From Ceratotherium simum simum (lineage: Eukaryota > Chordata > Mammalia > Perissodactyla > Rhinocerotidae), in assembly GCF_000283155.1 (NCBI RefSeq), contig NW_004454178.1, positions 10,760,159 through 10,824,158 of the forward strand: a DNA stretch of 64,000 bases. The letters are read 5' to 3'. The number at the start of each line of letters is the position of its first letter. Position 1 is the stretch's first letter. Positions 1 to 12,315 of the stretch are shown here, piece after piece. Below the pieces are notes generated by a model that worked only from the letters and a program-made list of their open reading frames with translations, did no database searches and was not told the origin of the DNA. The translations under genes and the position numbers were made by a program.

Positions 1-1954
1 TACATGACTGAGGCCAAAACTAGGCTCCTTAACTCCCAGGCCATGGGAAAGAACTGTTTGGTAAAAGAAAATGAAACTCTTCTCTCAGAGGAAGCCACAA
101 CCTTAATGAGAATAAAACTAACAATTGCACTTAGAGTGTTTTAAAGATGAAGACATGTATGCTCTGTTTGGGAATTTAAGGATTTCTCCAATGGCATACA
201 TGAGTATGTTTATCGAAAATTTCTCTATTTTAACATTCTGAAGTTATAAACACTAATTTAAAGTCTTCTATAAATATTTAAATATGAGCGATATCCTTTT
301 GTAAATACAACATCATGTAAAGAAGCTGTGAAGTGTTGGTTCCATACTGGGCATTTTGAGGTCATTATAGGTAAAACAAATGTTTAATGCTAACCAAATA
401 TCCCAGTGTTAATAATATGCCTCAAGATACACTAAACAACATGAGCCATGATAGCTTATGAAGTCTATATACTTAAGAGCAATGTTCATTTGCTATGCAT
501 AGAGTAATTATTGTAACATGTTTGCCCATTAGTTGAATTCTTCATGAAATGCTCTGTTTTGAGGTCTGTTGAGTTTGGCAGATAAAAAAATACTAAAAAT
601 TCTAGTGTTTTCCCACTGAAAAATAGAAACATCAAAGAATGCAGTGGTTGACAAAGATATATTTAAAAATAAAGTTCATTTCTAAGTCAAATATTTCACT
701 GAAGAGAAGTGCTGTCCCTGAAAGTGTGAATTTAGTGGGAGAGAAGATGGAAGAAAAGGGTAAAAATGATGAGATCACAGTCCATTTTACCTAAAGATTA
801 TTGATATAATTACAGAGGAAGTACCTGTGGACTTCCGGTGTCCGGTTCTGCCCGTAAAGAGCTTGTATGTCATCACTATGTCGTAACAACAAATAAAGAG
901 CTGACCTTACTGAAAAACTGGCTGAAAAAATCAACAACTCTTCTTGAATCCACAAGAAGGGAGGACTTAGGGAAAATTGTTGCTCCCAAGACATGAGAGA
1001 CATAAGGGGGAATACAGGAGGCAAGGGCTTCCTTAAGTAGAGACTCAAGAGGCGCGGAAACAGCAGCAGGAACCAGTGAGAGAAAGAAAAATCCTGAGCT
1101 GTAATTGATGGATGGCTGGAGGCTCAGTGAGGACAACTCTGAGAGTTAAAAACTCCAGGGGCACCCAGTCATAGCCGCCCCACCCCCCGCCCCCACAGCA
1201 ACATTGTGAGATTTAAGTCCAGAAAGCAACTGTGACTTTTTGACTTCTGAGATACCCCTATGGTTTTTTTGGCATGTACCAATGTCCAACTCTCTAGCTA
1301 GTGAGAGTAAAGAAGACAGCTCAACTCTGGAGTAATGACAGATGATACTCTACATAGATTGTTCATTTCTTTTATAACAAACAAAAATAATGAGTTGTTT
1401 TTAAAAAGTAGAGGAAAATGATGAAATCACAAGCTTAGAGAAAAGACAAGACAGGTGATCCTGGGTGAAAAGTAGAGACTCGGATGAAGAGGAGAGGAAG
1501 GGATGGTACCCAGAGTACAAGATGGTGCCCTGGGAAAATCCAAGTCCCCATCATCTCTGTGATGGCAACTGGTAATCTTGATGTTTCTTGAGAGACTAGT
1601 TATTTGCAGAATTCTTGATATTCATGTGCAATCTATTGATTTAATCTGTAATGCTATTTCATTGCAAATGAAATACATGTTTCTAATGGTCCAAGGGACC
1701 CCTCAGTGGTCTTTTATCCACTATCTAAATTCCAATGTCTTAGCCAGGTCCTAGGAAACTAGTCCACTGAGGACAACGGTCTGGTCGTTCTGATTACCTG
1801 TGACCTATCCTCCTGGTGATCTCTCTCTACAGCTTACTTGGGCAGGCAGAATGTGGAAAAATCCTTTTATTAACAGAATGAGATTGGGAAATGATAATGC
1901 AGAGGCAGAAATATTTAGGGCAAGGAAGCGGAGGAGAAGTGAAGCAATAGTAAG
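1..1954. other. Intergenic, no gene recognised
   Basis: AT-rich, CpG-poor sequence with no repeat family I can name and no frame with protein character. Two overlapping minus-strand open frames near 0.8-1.1 kb are under 90 codons and share the same bases in different frames, as expected by chance. A short C-rich run lies near 1.18 kb. Confidence 0.6.
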
Positions 1955-2040
1955 AGTGGGTGATTCAGGGGCTGGAGTGCTGGAGTTCTGGGTTCACCTT
2001 CTGGCTCTGCCATTCATAAGCTAGTTGCTTTCCCAATATT
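1955..2040 (+). repeat. MIR fragment (5' part)
   Basis: The stretch reads like the front of a mammalian-wide interspersed repeat: a purine-rich lead, then 'gagttctgggttcacc' followed by 'ggctctgccatt', which correspond to the tRNA-like B-box region and the start of the MIR core. The remainder is lost. Assignment is by remembered consensus only. Confidence 0.5.
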
Positions 2041-2410
2041 ATCCCCCATGGTTGTACTGCTGTTTAAAGACCTCTCCTCATTTTTGGATAGAGGCCAGGC
2101 CATTGTCATGAGGCTGAAGACTGTAGTAAGGAGGCTTCACAGAGGGAGAGAAGAGTGTGAAGACCAACAGATTCAGCCAAGTGTGGAGGTATGAAGGAGT
2201 GTTGAACAATGGAAGAAAAAGCTGAAAGGTCACCAATTTGAAGGGATCAGAGTAGAAATCCAATTTGGGATACCAGAGGAAAGTACTCACTAGCTGAGAG
2301 CTAATAGCAGATATTAGTATTAATATTGTTTTGAATAATAATAGACTATCTGTGATTTTTTTTTCCCATCTTGCCTCAATTATAACATTCTTCTTTTTCT
2401 CTTTCTTTTT
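2041..2410. other. Unique intergenic stretch
   Basis: Single-copy DNA between a MIR remnant and an ERE SINE. A minus-strand frame of 120 codons covers this stretch and the start of the adjacent SINE; it has no recognisable domain and part of it is SINE tail sequence, so it is not called as a gene. Confidence 0.55.
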
Positions 2411-2692
2411 TGGTGAGGAAGACAGGCCCTGAGCTAACATCTGTTGTCAATCTCCCTCTTTTTGCTTGAGGAAGATTGGCCCTGAGCTAACATCTGTTGT
2501 CAATCTCCCTCTTTTTGCTTGAGGAAGATTGGCCCTGAGCTAACATCTGTGCCAATCTTCCTCTATTTTGTATGTGGGATGCCACCACTGCATGGCTTGG
2601 CAAGAGGTGTGTAGGTCTGTGCCTGGGATCTGAACCCATGAACCCTGGGCTGTGAAAGTGGAACACGTGAACCCAGCCACTGGGCTGGCCCC
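2411..2692 (-). repeat. ERE SINE with triplicated tail unit
   Basis: Equine repetitive element in reverse orientation. The tRNA-like head lies at the right end, finishing in 'ctgggctggcccc' (complement of the usual GGGGCCAGCC start). The left part carries the ERE tail unit 'ccctgagctaacatctgt' three times, beginning at 2415, 2468 and 2521, an exact 53-bp period. Most EREs in this window have two such units. The A-rich tail corresponds to the T-rich run just left of 2415. Perissodactyl-specific family; the reading is secure although the subfamily is not. Confidence 0.9.
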
Positions 2693-5600
2693 AAAACATT
2701 CTTTTTAAGCCAGATGTTCTAGGAATGGATGCCTGGTTTTAATTCACTGATTAACCAAGGGTTAACATTTGTTAACACTCTTAGGGCAAAATAGTGTATA
2801 TGGTCTGGGAGAACTAAAAAACAACTCTCTCTACCCTCTGGAAACACTGTGCCAGAGATCTAAGGTGGTCGGCGTGAAGGTATAGACTCTTTTTGATTAC
2901 TGTGCATTCAGACCAAACGTGCTAACTGGATAGCTAGCTGTCATGTGACTCTCACTCTTCTCAAGGGCCTGATTTCTCACCGCTGGAGGAGCTTTACTGA
3001 CCTTAGGAGATACACTACCTGATTCACAGTGAAACACACATGAAAACAGTCAAAATGCATCATACACATGACTGTCCATTTATCCTGCACATATGTATCA
3101 GCGCGAGTAGGGTAAATACAGCCGTACCTAGAACCAGATGTAACCCTTTTGAATGCTGTTTTACTGTAGGTAATTATCTTGTTCATCTTTGGAATTGAGG
3201 TGAAGAAGGAAAGAGTGTTTTCAATCTATTACCCCTGTCAGTTTTTCCAGATCCTTTTTAAATGAAGGAGCTAAATGCAAACTCTCACATTTCCGGAAGC
3301 CACCTTTTAATTTTTCTAAAAGAAGTCATGATGTGCCAATCATATTAAAGAAAATTCTGATGTAAAAATCTAAGCATTCCTGAAGCTTAGAATATCAAGT
3401 ATTTGTTTCTTAAAAATCTTTCTTCATCATTGTCCAAATGAATACATATTTTCATAGCACAACCATTGTATTTTCTACTTCTTCCCCACATTACATCATA
3501 ATCTTTTCCTATGTTTTCTATAAAGTTTCCAGATTTATAATTTTAATAACCAGTAATTAATAGTTTAGAACTGACAATGTCTTCTTACCTGATTTAAGTC
3601 AAAGAGTATGTGTTATTTATTTACAGATAAAGAATAAACACAGCTATAAGATAGCTATAGATGTCCATTGCTAAGGTCATGTTGAAATAATAGAGATACT
3701 TGGCTATATAACTGTAACCAAGGCTAAGTCCTTGATGTGGCAGCCCAAGTCATTTAAAATTGATTTTGTTTTTGTGGTGCTAGGTATTGAATTCAGGGAA
3801 AACCTTCTGGTAGAGAATAATGATGTTAGATATACCTAAAATCAAGTGAAAATCCATCCTAAGTGACCATCCATATTGTTAAATATAAGAAGGAAAAAAT
3901 ACCTAAATATGTTTGTGGTTCACCCATCACTAATCTTCTTAACACTGAGTGGCGAGACTCCTGTGAGCTCCTTGAGGAATGTTTTGAGAATCAGTAGGTC
4001 TTTGTACTTGATTTTTTAGCTCACTCTTTGGGTGGATGACAGCTGCTCTTGCAATTAGCCCTTCCCCTGACCCCATGGTCAACCACAATAGCCTTGGAGA
4101 TTTCAGGACGGGAAACTATTACTTTTAAGGTATCTGGGCAAGACCTGCATGTGTGCAAATTAATAGGGGAACGGTTTTCTATTCTTTATTCTCCTTTTTC
4201 TCTCTTGGTTACAAATTGTCCCCATCCATATGTGACAGGCACATCTGGTTACCTACTCTAATGGGTGAAGAAATGGATCTAACAGGAAGGGGAAGCCATA
4301 TAATACTCCCCAGGAATGTTTAAAAGAGGATTCCTCAGGCTTCCTTGGAAAACAAGAGTCTTGAGGGGACATGCTAGGCTGAAGGACAATTTACTTGTTT
4401 GACTTAGCTCTCTTAGTTCAGAAGGTAGAAGTAATGTCGAACAAGATGATACTTATCAGGATGTGTCAAGAGTGTAACAGTGTAATACAAGGGATGAAGT
4501 TTTTAATAGATTGCAATGATAGGTTTGTAATGAGCTCTTCCTTCTCTCTCCTTATCATCCTCACATCTCCCCATCTCATGGAGGGGTTGAAGGCCATGAA
4601 CATCCACTCTCTTCACGTCTCTGTCTGATGAGTCCAGGAGGCAGACTGTGCCGCGGAATCTAGTTTGGAGTCATTTTGGAGGTGGTAAACAAGCCCCAGT
4701 TCTCTCTATCCCTCATGCTGCCCTTTGATTTCAGTCAGCTAGAGTCATCTACAAGCTGTGAGAAATAGAGTTGAATTGGAGAAAGTCAATCATTCAATGA
4801 CCCATGCCAACATAAGCCTGATATATAAGAAACCTAAGACTGAAGAGCAAAGTTGGAACAATGAGAGAATAATGGCTGAGAAAGCAGGTGCTAAGAGCAG
4901 AGTAGATGGAGATATGGTGCTGGGAGCTGTGGGAGAATGAGAAAGGAGAGATTGCAGTACATGTGAGTGGTGAGCTCTTAGCAGAGCTGATATGGGTAGC
5001 AACGATGGTGGTTGCTTAGGTACACTAGATCGGAATACTATAGCAAAGCATTTTTCTAAGCCCTTTCAAGCAGTGACATGTGCAAACTTGCCTAAACAGG
5101 GCAAGGAGAATAGGAGTGACAAAACTAAATGATAGCCTCAAAGGAAGTGGAAAAATGAATTCTCATTATTTTCCTAAAGGCCTATGAAAACAACATTCCT
5201 GAAATGCTGTTCACTCTTCTCCTGATCATACTCCCAGAATGTTTCCTAATGAAGAGGGACATACAACTACCTTTGCCAATTGTATTGTGTGTATTATGAT
5301 AACCCTGCCTAAATTACTTTCTAGAAAAAGGAGACATAAATTAATAAACATCAGGAAAGTTGAATTGATAAAATAGGGACATTTTTATACAGTACTGGCC
5401 AAATAACCCAATAACATATTATACTCAAATGATCATGGTAAAAATACTGTTTGAAATTATAGCTTTATCTATTTGTACCCATTATAATTGTCCCATTGTA
5501 TATGACTATTCTTTAAAATGTAGAAAATGCTTTTCGTATTTACTCTTTGAGCTTCTTTAGGTTCCAGGGCATATATAGAAACCCATGCCACGAGGAATAT

Positions 5601-6343
5601 GACTTTATTTTTTTAACTAAGTACTTATATGACAGTGTATTTAGTGTGACGATGGGAGCAACCATATTACATAGGCAACATTCCACAAATGTTTGTGAAA
5701 TGAACTAAGTAAAAAATAAAGGTAGTTGTAACAAGTATTGAAATAGCACAAACAACTGTCAAATAAATGAAAGTTTAAAGAGAGTTCTAAGGGGGGAAAA
5801 TGCCCTCCCCCCAGGTATACAACAAAGAGACCCAAGTTTCCACAAGGAGTAACTCACTAACAACAGCGGTCATTCCAGGAACTCTTGATGAAGTTAGCAT
5901 TTTAAAATATTTCCAGTAGAACTGAAATTTAAGTCTTCCTGTGAAACATCATTTGGCAATAGGCTGATCGGTCTTTACTCATGGAGGTCAGAGAGTGTTC
6001 TCTGGAAGAGAGGAAGCCTAGATAACTCTTTTATCTCAAGTCTCTTATGCGCACTGCCAAGCCTTCAGCAGCTGTCTCTCTTTAAGCTGCATTGGAGCAG
6101 TGCCTGAGAGATTTTGGATTAGCCTGAAGTTGCTGCTTTGACGATATTAATGATATTAAACCAATCAGTACATGGATTATTCAAATTGGTGTTCTTGAAT
6201 GATCTCAAGACCTTTTAGCAGGCAACTTCTAAGTGCCAAGAAATTTGACTGACTTAACACTAATGGCATTGATCTTTAATGAGAATTTTCCTGTAAAAAA
6301 GTTAATTGTTAGTTTATTTAAGATAGTGCTATAATGTGTACAC
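2693..6343. other. Unique AT-rich intergenic stretch
   Basis: About 3.6 kb without a recognisable gene or high-copy repeat. Several open frames of 60-77 codons occur on both strands, but none shows a motif, signal peptide or start context worth calling. The last 300 bases (about 6040-6330) have the even, CpG-poor, TAAT-containing texture often seen in conserved noncoding DNA; this is flagged separately as a guess. Confidence 0.55.
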
Positions 6344-6561
6344 CAGTGGTTCTCATTAGTCAATTTTGCCCCCAACCCCAGGGGACATATGGCAATGCTT
6401 GGAGACATTTTTGGTTGTCACAACTGGGGAGGGGGTGCTACTGGTATCTAGTGGGTTGAGGTCAGAGATGCTACTAGACACTCTATAATGTACAGAACAG
6501 CTCATCCCCACACAATAAGGTATGTTCCAAGTGCCTTTCGTGCTACTATTGAGAAACCCTG
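6344..6561 (+). mobile_element. hAT-Charlie nonautonomous element, MER20-like
   Basis: A 218-bp element that begins 'cagtggttctcattag' and ends 'gagaaaccctg', with the inner signature 'ggagacatttttggttgtc' and 'ctactggtatctagtggg'. Ends and length fit the roughly 219-bp MER20 family (MER3 is a close alternative). These are terminal-inverted-repeat DNA transposon fossils that encode nothing. An 8-bp target duplication is not clear, consistent with great age. A second copy of the same family is at 38.5 kb. Confidence 0.8.
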
Positions 6562-7879
6562 GTATATGAATATAAAGATAAATCATGCAATTTGAGAGAA
6601 TGCACAAACAGCTAAAGATACTTTGAAATTTTGATTTATGATTATGAAAAATCCTGACATAATACATTTCTCCTGTGCCCAAACTACTCCCTAATAATAA
6701 ATTAGGCTCCTTTGACACTGCATTAACTGTTTAAAACCACTAGGGAGCTATTCAGTATGTTACCACTTTGGTGTATTAAATGCAGCCTTGGGGTATTTAG
6801 AAAGTTAACGGAACTTTCAAAAGTACGTAATTTACAACTGAGCATTAAGAGAACCAACACATGTGAAAAAGACATAAATGCACTTAAAAAGAAACACATA
6901 AACAAGCTTAAATGTTCAGAGAACACAAAGTGATCTGAGTTAGGTGTGCGTGTATGTGTGTTGAAGGGAGGGGGGTCATTAGTTAGGAATGGCCAGAGGT
7001 GAGTTTTGATCTGAGTTTAAAGAAAAAGAAAATTGAGGATTAGTTAGGAGGATATTCTAGCAATTCAGTAGCCCTTGTTAACATAAAACAGAAAGTGGTT
7101 AATTGCTAATTCAATTTCCTGAGGGTTTTCAACAAATAGGAGTTGAAGAAAGTGTTTAGTAGCTACTGAGCAAAAACCGTTTAAAATGAATACTCTCGAT
7201 GAATTTTAGATGAATTTTTATGATAATATTTTTAACGTCCGGTGTACCTAGAATATGGTTGATTACTTTAAGGTAAATCTACTAATTTAAAAAAATTATA
7301 AAATTTCATCATGTCACAAATTTAGCTCACTAACCACATGGGAAGAGAAGCTAACTCAAATCTATGTTGATACTCTTCGTTGAAAAGAATTGACAAGTTT
7401 TAAAGGTGGTCCCTTTAACTGTGGGGTTTTAAATACAGTGAGGATGATTTTTATTTTTGCCTTTCACAGATATTTCTGGATAAAAGAAGAGATTATAGTT
7501 CTAATTGTTAGATCCTTTCCCTTTCTTGACTATCCAGCAGAGCACTTTCTGCACATGCAAAAAGAGATGGGAGGCAGAATCAGACAAGTTTGTGAAAACC
7601 AGGAGATGCTCTGTTGGTAAAATAATATACCTAAGAGCAGATATTTTCTTTTCTTTTCAAAACATGCTTTATACATTAACTTTGGCAGATGTACTATTTC
7701 ATCTTTGGGAGACTTTGAGGAGTGAAAACAATTTCATAACTGAGTGATTATTAGGGCAAGTTAAGAATTGTGGAGTATTACCTCCTCCTCTGCCAGGTCC
7801 CTGCTAACTTTTGACCTCCGTGATGACTAGCACCCCAAAGAGAACATAATTACTATCACAGCTATCCATAGACACACGA
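6562..7879. other. Unique intergenic stretch
   Basis: No gene or named repeat recognised. Two overlapping plus-strand frames of 76 and 80 codons at 7.39-7.75 kb lie in different frames of the same DNA and look like chance openings. Confidence 0.55.
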
Positions 7880-8366
7880 TGTTTAATTTTATGTGTCAAC
7901 TTGGCTTGGCCATGGTACCCAGATATTTGGTCAAACATTATTCTAGATGTTTCTGTGTATTTTTAAGATGAGATTAACATCTGAATCAGCAGATTTTGAG
8001 TAAAGCAGATTACCCTCCATAATGTGGGTGTGCCTCGTCCAATCACTTGAAGACCTTAATAGAAAAAAGACTAATCTTCCTCAAGGAAGAGAGAATTCTA
8101 TCAGCAGACTGCCTGTGGACTCAAACTGCAACTCTTCCCTGGGTCTTACCTGGGCCATTCTACTCTGCAGATATTGGACTCACCAACCTCTATAATCATA
8201 TAAGCCAGTTCCTTAAAATCTCTCTCTCTCTGTATATATACATATATGTGTGTATATATATACCCTCACACATGATAGTAATTATATACATATATGATAG
8301 TATTTATGCATCGTGTATATATACACCCTAGTGTTTCTGTTTTCCTGGAGAACCCTGACAAATACA
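7880..8366 (+). mobile_element. Old mammalian LTR-like repeat, copy A
   Basis: Starts TG ('tgtttaattttatgtgtc') and ends CA ('ggagaaccctgac' followed by 'aaataca'), the boundary pattern of an LTR. Inner landmarks are 'atttggtcaaacattatt', 'gattttgagtaaagcagat' and a degraded 'ccttaaaatctctct' where related copies have a polyadenylation signal. It then runs into a TA/CA-rich simple tract (8222-8330). A second copy with the same landmarks and orientation is at 28669-29081. I recognise the family as common in mammals but cannot give its exact name. No internal viral genes are present. Confidence 0.6.
8222..8330. repeat. TA/CA-rich low-complexity tract
   Basis: Alternating pyrimidine-purine tract rich in 'tatatata', 'catatatg' and 'gtgtatata', lying in the 3' part of the LTR-like element. 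It is the expanded counterpart of the short 'tatatatata' at the same position in the 28.7-kb copy, so it probably grew by slippage after insertion. Confidence 0.75.
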
Positions 8367-8427
8367 AGATCACAGAACAAATCTAGACAGCAGGGAATGT
8401 ATATACTCCCTTCTTTCACACTCTCCT

Positions 8428-8535
8428 TCCTTCCACAAATATCTGGTAAATCTTTCCATGTACCAGGTACTGCAATAGTGGCTGGGGATATGATGCTGAG
8501 CAAAATCCGACATTATCCCTAGTGTTGTAGAGCTA
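8428..8535 (-). repeat. L2-like fragment
   Basis: Contains 'catgtaccaggtactgcaa' followed by 'ggctggggatatgatgctga', the typical reverse-complement L2 phrase (accumulated-variant form of 'tgccaggcactg ... ggggatacag'). Short and diverged; assignment by consensus memory. Confidence 0.5.
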
Positions 8536-8559
8536 AAGAACCTACACTAATCTAGCTAA

Positions 8560-10010
8560 AAGTAGATTTTAAGGCGAGAAGAAATACTGGAGATAAAGAG
8601 GGATATTTCATAATCACTAGAGGTAAAAAGGGACACTTGAAATATATCAAAAGCCTAATTCAAATGTACTTGATGCCAGAGCTTCTAAATACATAAATAG
8701 AATTGACAGAACCAAAAAGATAAGTAGATGAATGCACAAAACAGTGGAAGACCTCAGCATTCCGTTTTCTCTAGCTGACAGAACAGGCAGACATAAAATA
8801 AGTAAGGATATAGAAGATCTGAACAATTAGCAAGGATCGGAAAATTAACAAAGTTGACCTAATTCTTGTAGATGATTGAACTCATCTTTTCTTGAGTGTA
8901 TGGAACATTTACAAAAAGTTAACCATGTAGGTGGTTGTGACTAACATAAAGCCTCAGAAAAAGTTAAGCATACTTTTTTGTAAGTACTTTCTCTAGAGGT
9001 AAGCTAGAACTAAATAGTTAGAAATCCCCAATGTCCTGAACATTAAATAAAACATTAAACAATAATTTTCACATTAATACATGAATTGAAGGTGAAAACA
9101 AAATGAAAATAAGAAAATATTTTTAAATAAGTGGTACATCGTATGAAGAACGCAGCTAAGGGGCCGGCCCGGTGGTGCAGTGGTTAAGTGCGCACGCTCC
9201 GCTTCAGAGGCCTGGGGTTCGCAAGTTCGGATCCCGGGCGTGCACAGATGCACCGTTTGTCAAGCCATGCTGTGGCGGCGTCCTATATAAAGTAGAGGAA
9301 GATGGGCGTGGATGTTAGCCCAGGGCCAGTCTTCCTCAGCAAAAGGAGGAGGACTGGCATCAGATGTTAGCTCAGGGCTGGTCTTCCTCACAAAAAAAAA
9401 AAAAAAAGAATGTAGCTAAAACAATTCTTAGGAAAAGATATATACCTGAAGTGCACATATTAGATAAGTGGACTAAAATAAATGGTTAAGCTTGCATTTC
9501 ATGACATTAGAACAAAAATAGCAAATTAATTTTAAGTGGAAGAAAATAAATTACAAAGATTAAAAAGAGAAATAAATTGAAAAAATTTTAAATGTACCAT
9601 AGAAAATTCAAGAAAGCAATTCTGTATAAAAGAAAATAAAAATGATAACCTTCTAATAGAAAAAATAGAAGATTAATAACAGGATTAAAAGGGAATCTCA
9701 TTACAGATAATACACACATCAAAAAGTTATTAGGAACATATTATGAGCACCAGTAAATATGACAATCTGGACTAAATTTTTTAAAAAGTTCTTTAAAGAA
9801 AAGACTTACCAAAACTGGTACAAGAAATAGAAATCTGAATAATTTAATATCTTATAAAGAAATTGAAACTATTATTAAAAACTTCCTCACATAAAAAGTT
9901 CCAGGCCTATTTGGCTTCACTGGGTAATTTTTTCAAGCATACTAGGTAGAAATAACACCAATCTTGTGCAGATTCTTCCTAGAAATGAACCAATGTTCAA
10001 GACATTTATA
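8560..10010 (+). mobile_element. Decayed L1 LINE, ORF2 region, split by an ERE
   Basis: A-rich sequence matching the order of landmarks in the endonuclease-to-reverse-transcriptase part of mammalian L1 ORF2. The endonuclease-side phrases ('acagaaccaaaaagataa', 'atagaagatctgaacaa') come first. A 'gcagctaa' phrase follows where the ERE has inserted, then 'aaattcaagaaagcaa' and 'aaattgaaactattatt'. The stretch near 9.9 kb ('ccaggcctatttggcttca') corresponds to the conserved PGPDGF block of the RT domain. All frames are broken by stops and indels, so it cannot encode a working reverse transcriptase. The interrupting ERE is annotated separately. Confidence 0.75.
9161..9405 (+). repeat. ERE SINE, sense, inside L1 ORF2
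   Basis: Full-length equine repetitive element: tRNA-like head 'gggccggcccggtggtgcag', A-box 'gtggttaagtgcgcac', B-box-like 'gttcggatcccgggc', then two tail units ending 'gttagctcagggctgg', and an A-run. It retains several CpGs and looks fairly young. TSDs are 9146-9159 (aagaacgcagctaa) and 9406-9419 (aagaatgtagctaa), 12 of 14 matching with both differences C/T. The TSD is itself host L1 sequence, which proves a nested insertion. Confidence 0.93.
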
Positions 10011-12195
10011 CTGAAAACTCAAAACATTTAGCTAGAACTCAGCTGAGGTTTACTTGCATAAGAGGAAGCTCATGAATACATATACTCTCTGAAAGGTGGG
10101 GTTTAAAAAGGCAAAATCCACGTATGGTCTATGAAACAGAGAATCTTATTTTATTTTCTCTTAGGGTAAGCTGATTGACTAAAGGTATCAAGGACAGTTT
10201 CCTCCTGAGCAGACTGGGCGAGTTACGGGGGAGAGAAATATAGTTATTGATGAGTTTTCCCAGAACCTTGAGGTCTCTGGTGTAAGAGTGATACACTTGG
10301 GTGGCACCTCCACTAAACCTAGATCTGTAGCCTCTCTCCCACTGTGATTGTCAGACCGCTCTTCTGGTCAGTCTCAGGTTCCAGAAGAACTATGTGGACC
10401 ATGAGGACTTTCATCTCTTTTTGAACTGGTGTCATCAGCTGGATGTCAGCCCAGAATAATAGCTGTGCAGTATTTTAAAGCATCTGCAAATCAGACAGTA
10501 GAGAGAGGCAAGGCTATCACAGTACCCTAAGAACTTCAGAGTATGAGGAAAATCACAAGAAACATTTAGAACATACTTTGTTTCCGTCTTTCTTATTGGC
10601 TTAGGCCTAATCAAAAGAATAGTCCCAAGGATCAATTTGACTGACCTTAGACAACCAGGTGACCTTTTCTCTTGATTGATTAATTGATTGTTTTATTTTT
10701 CCTGAATTGCTTTCCCAGATGAAACAAGATATTTTAGTAATTGCGTAGACTTCACCTTCGATGGCCTGTAAATGGTTGAGGGCAAGTGTATCGCCTAGAA
10801 CTGTTTTAATGGATTAATGGATGCCAGTCTATTAGGGCTCTAACACTCGTGCTGTTTTATTTGCTATCTGGGCCACAGTCAGGGATAAATTGCAGAACGC
10901 GTGGTTTACTTTGGGAACTCCTCGCCAGGGTAGAATTTTGGACAAACCAATGAAATCAGGTGTCTCCTTCTAATAAGTTAACACAGCTTTATCTTCATAA
11001 AATGCAAGTGACCCGGAAGTTTGCATTGAAAAAGAGCCAGATGGCCATATGTAAAGTACAGGTCTAATTTCGATGTGATGAACACAAGAGGGCATCTGAT
11101 TTCACAAGAAGAATAGCCCCATGGGTACAAAATGAGGGGATATAAGTACATTGTTTATGAAAACTGGTTAGTACAAAGTATTGTCTGGACTTACTTGGTC
11201 TCATTGCAGAAGACTAACACTTGCGGTGGAGTTATTTCATCATTTCTACACAGATATGTGAGAAAATTTAACCACAGGTCCAGTTAAAATGTGGAGATGT
11301 GTTGGGGTTAATAATATTTATTCTTCTGTTGAATACAATAGGAGATGTGATTATTACTATGAGGCTACATTTGGACTCATACATCGGGCTATAAGATTCT
11401 TATTAGAGGGTTGTGGTGCAAGACGACAAATACAACCATTGGAAAGATTGGAAATTGCTGCAAATATCTGAGAAAGGAAAATTAGAGACTTCAAGGATTT
11501 ATAAGATATAAGATAGTTGAGAGAGGGAAAAAAGAACTATGTGGTCATTTTAATTATGTAATATATCGAACCAACACAAAAGAAAGAGTGTAGTAAGCAA
11601 GCAGAGAAATAAAATGAGAAAATATAAGAAAGAAAATAAGAAAATATAAGGCTGCTATCCTAATCATAGGTTTTAATTTAAAGGTCTTAGAAGGAAGTTA
11701 TCTACAACTGATATCATATACTTGACCCAGAGATACTTGAAACAGCTGTCTACTTCTGGAATGAAACTATTTTGAGGCATTTTAGTGCATTTTAGACTCA
11801 GAGCTAGATCTCCATTGGGAATGGATATCCAGGTTGTAAGATCCATAGCACGTTTATGCTGGGAATTATGGATCCATGGAAAGTATGCTCTAGAGTTGAA
11901 GAAGCTACTAAAACAACAAAAATGATCCTTTCCAATGACTCCAATTTGTATCGTTTTCTATATATCTAATCCCCTAGTTGTATGTCATGTAGGAGTGCGT
12001 CTGGTTGTGTCACTTTTAGAACAGCAGCTTATACCTGTTGGGCATAAGGCTATGTATATGATCATCATTTTTTATAATACCTAACAGAATCAAAATAAAA
12101 CAAGACAGACTCTGGCAAAGAGAGGTCCTTAGATTGCCACTGCTGTTAGAAAAAAAGCCAATTTACCATACACAGCCCTTAAATTCCTTTTCTTC
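10011..12195. other. Unique intergenic stretch
   Basis: About 2.2 kb with no gene recognised. Short frames on either strand (about 60-66 codons) carry no motif. A-rich flanks near 11.5-11.65 kb contain repeated 'gaaaatataagaaa' phrases, an imperfect local duplication. Confidence 0.55.
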
Positions 12196-12315
12196 TCATT
12201 TTTTTTATTGAGGTATAATTGACATATAACTATGTTAGTTTCAGGTGTACAATATAATGTTTCGATATTTGTATATACTGTGAAATGATCACCAAAATCA
12301 GTCTAGTTGATATCC
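12196..12315 (-). mobile_element. L1 3'-UTR fragment
   Basis: Reverse-complement L1 3' end: T-run then 'attgaggtataattgacata', 'gtttcaggtgtacaatata' and 'gtgaaatgatcacca'. This phrase order is the well-known antisense 3' tail of older mammalian L1 subfamilies. The copy is only about 115 bp, a severely 5'-truncated insertion. The T-run at the left marks its poly(A) end. Confidence 0.8.

Noticed and set aside
9161..9260. tRNA-like head of an ERE as a possible real tRNA gene
   Set aside because: It lacks a complete cloverleaf, is followed by the SINE body and A-tail, and is flanked by TSDs.
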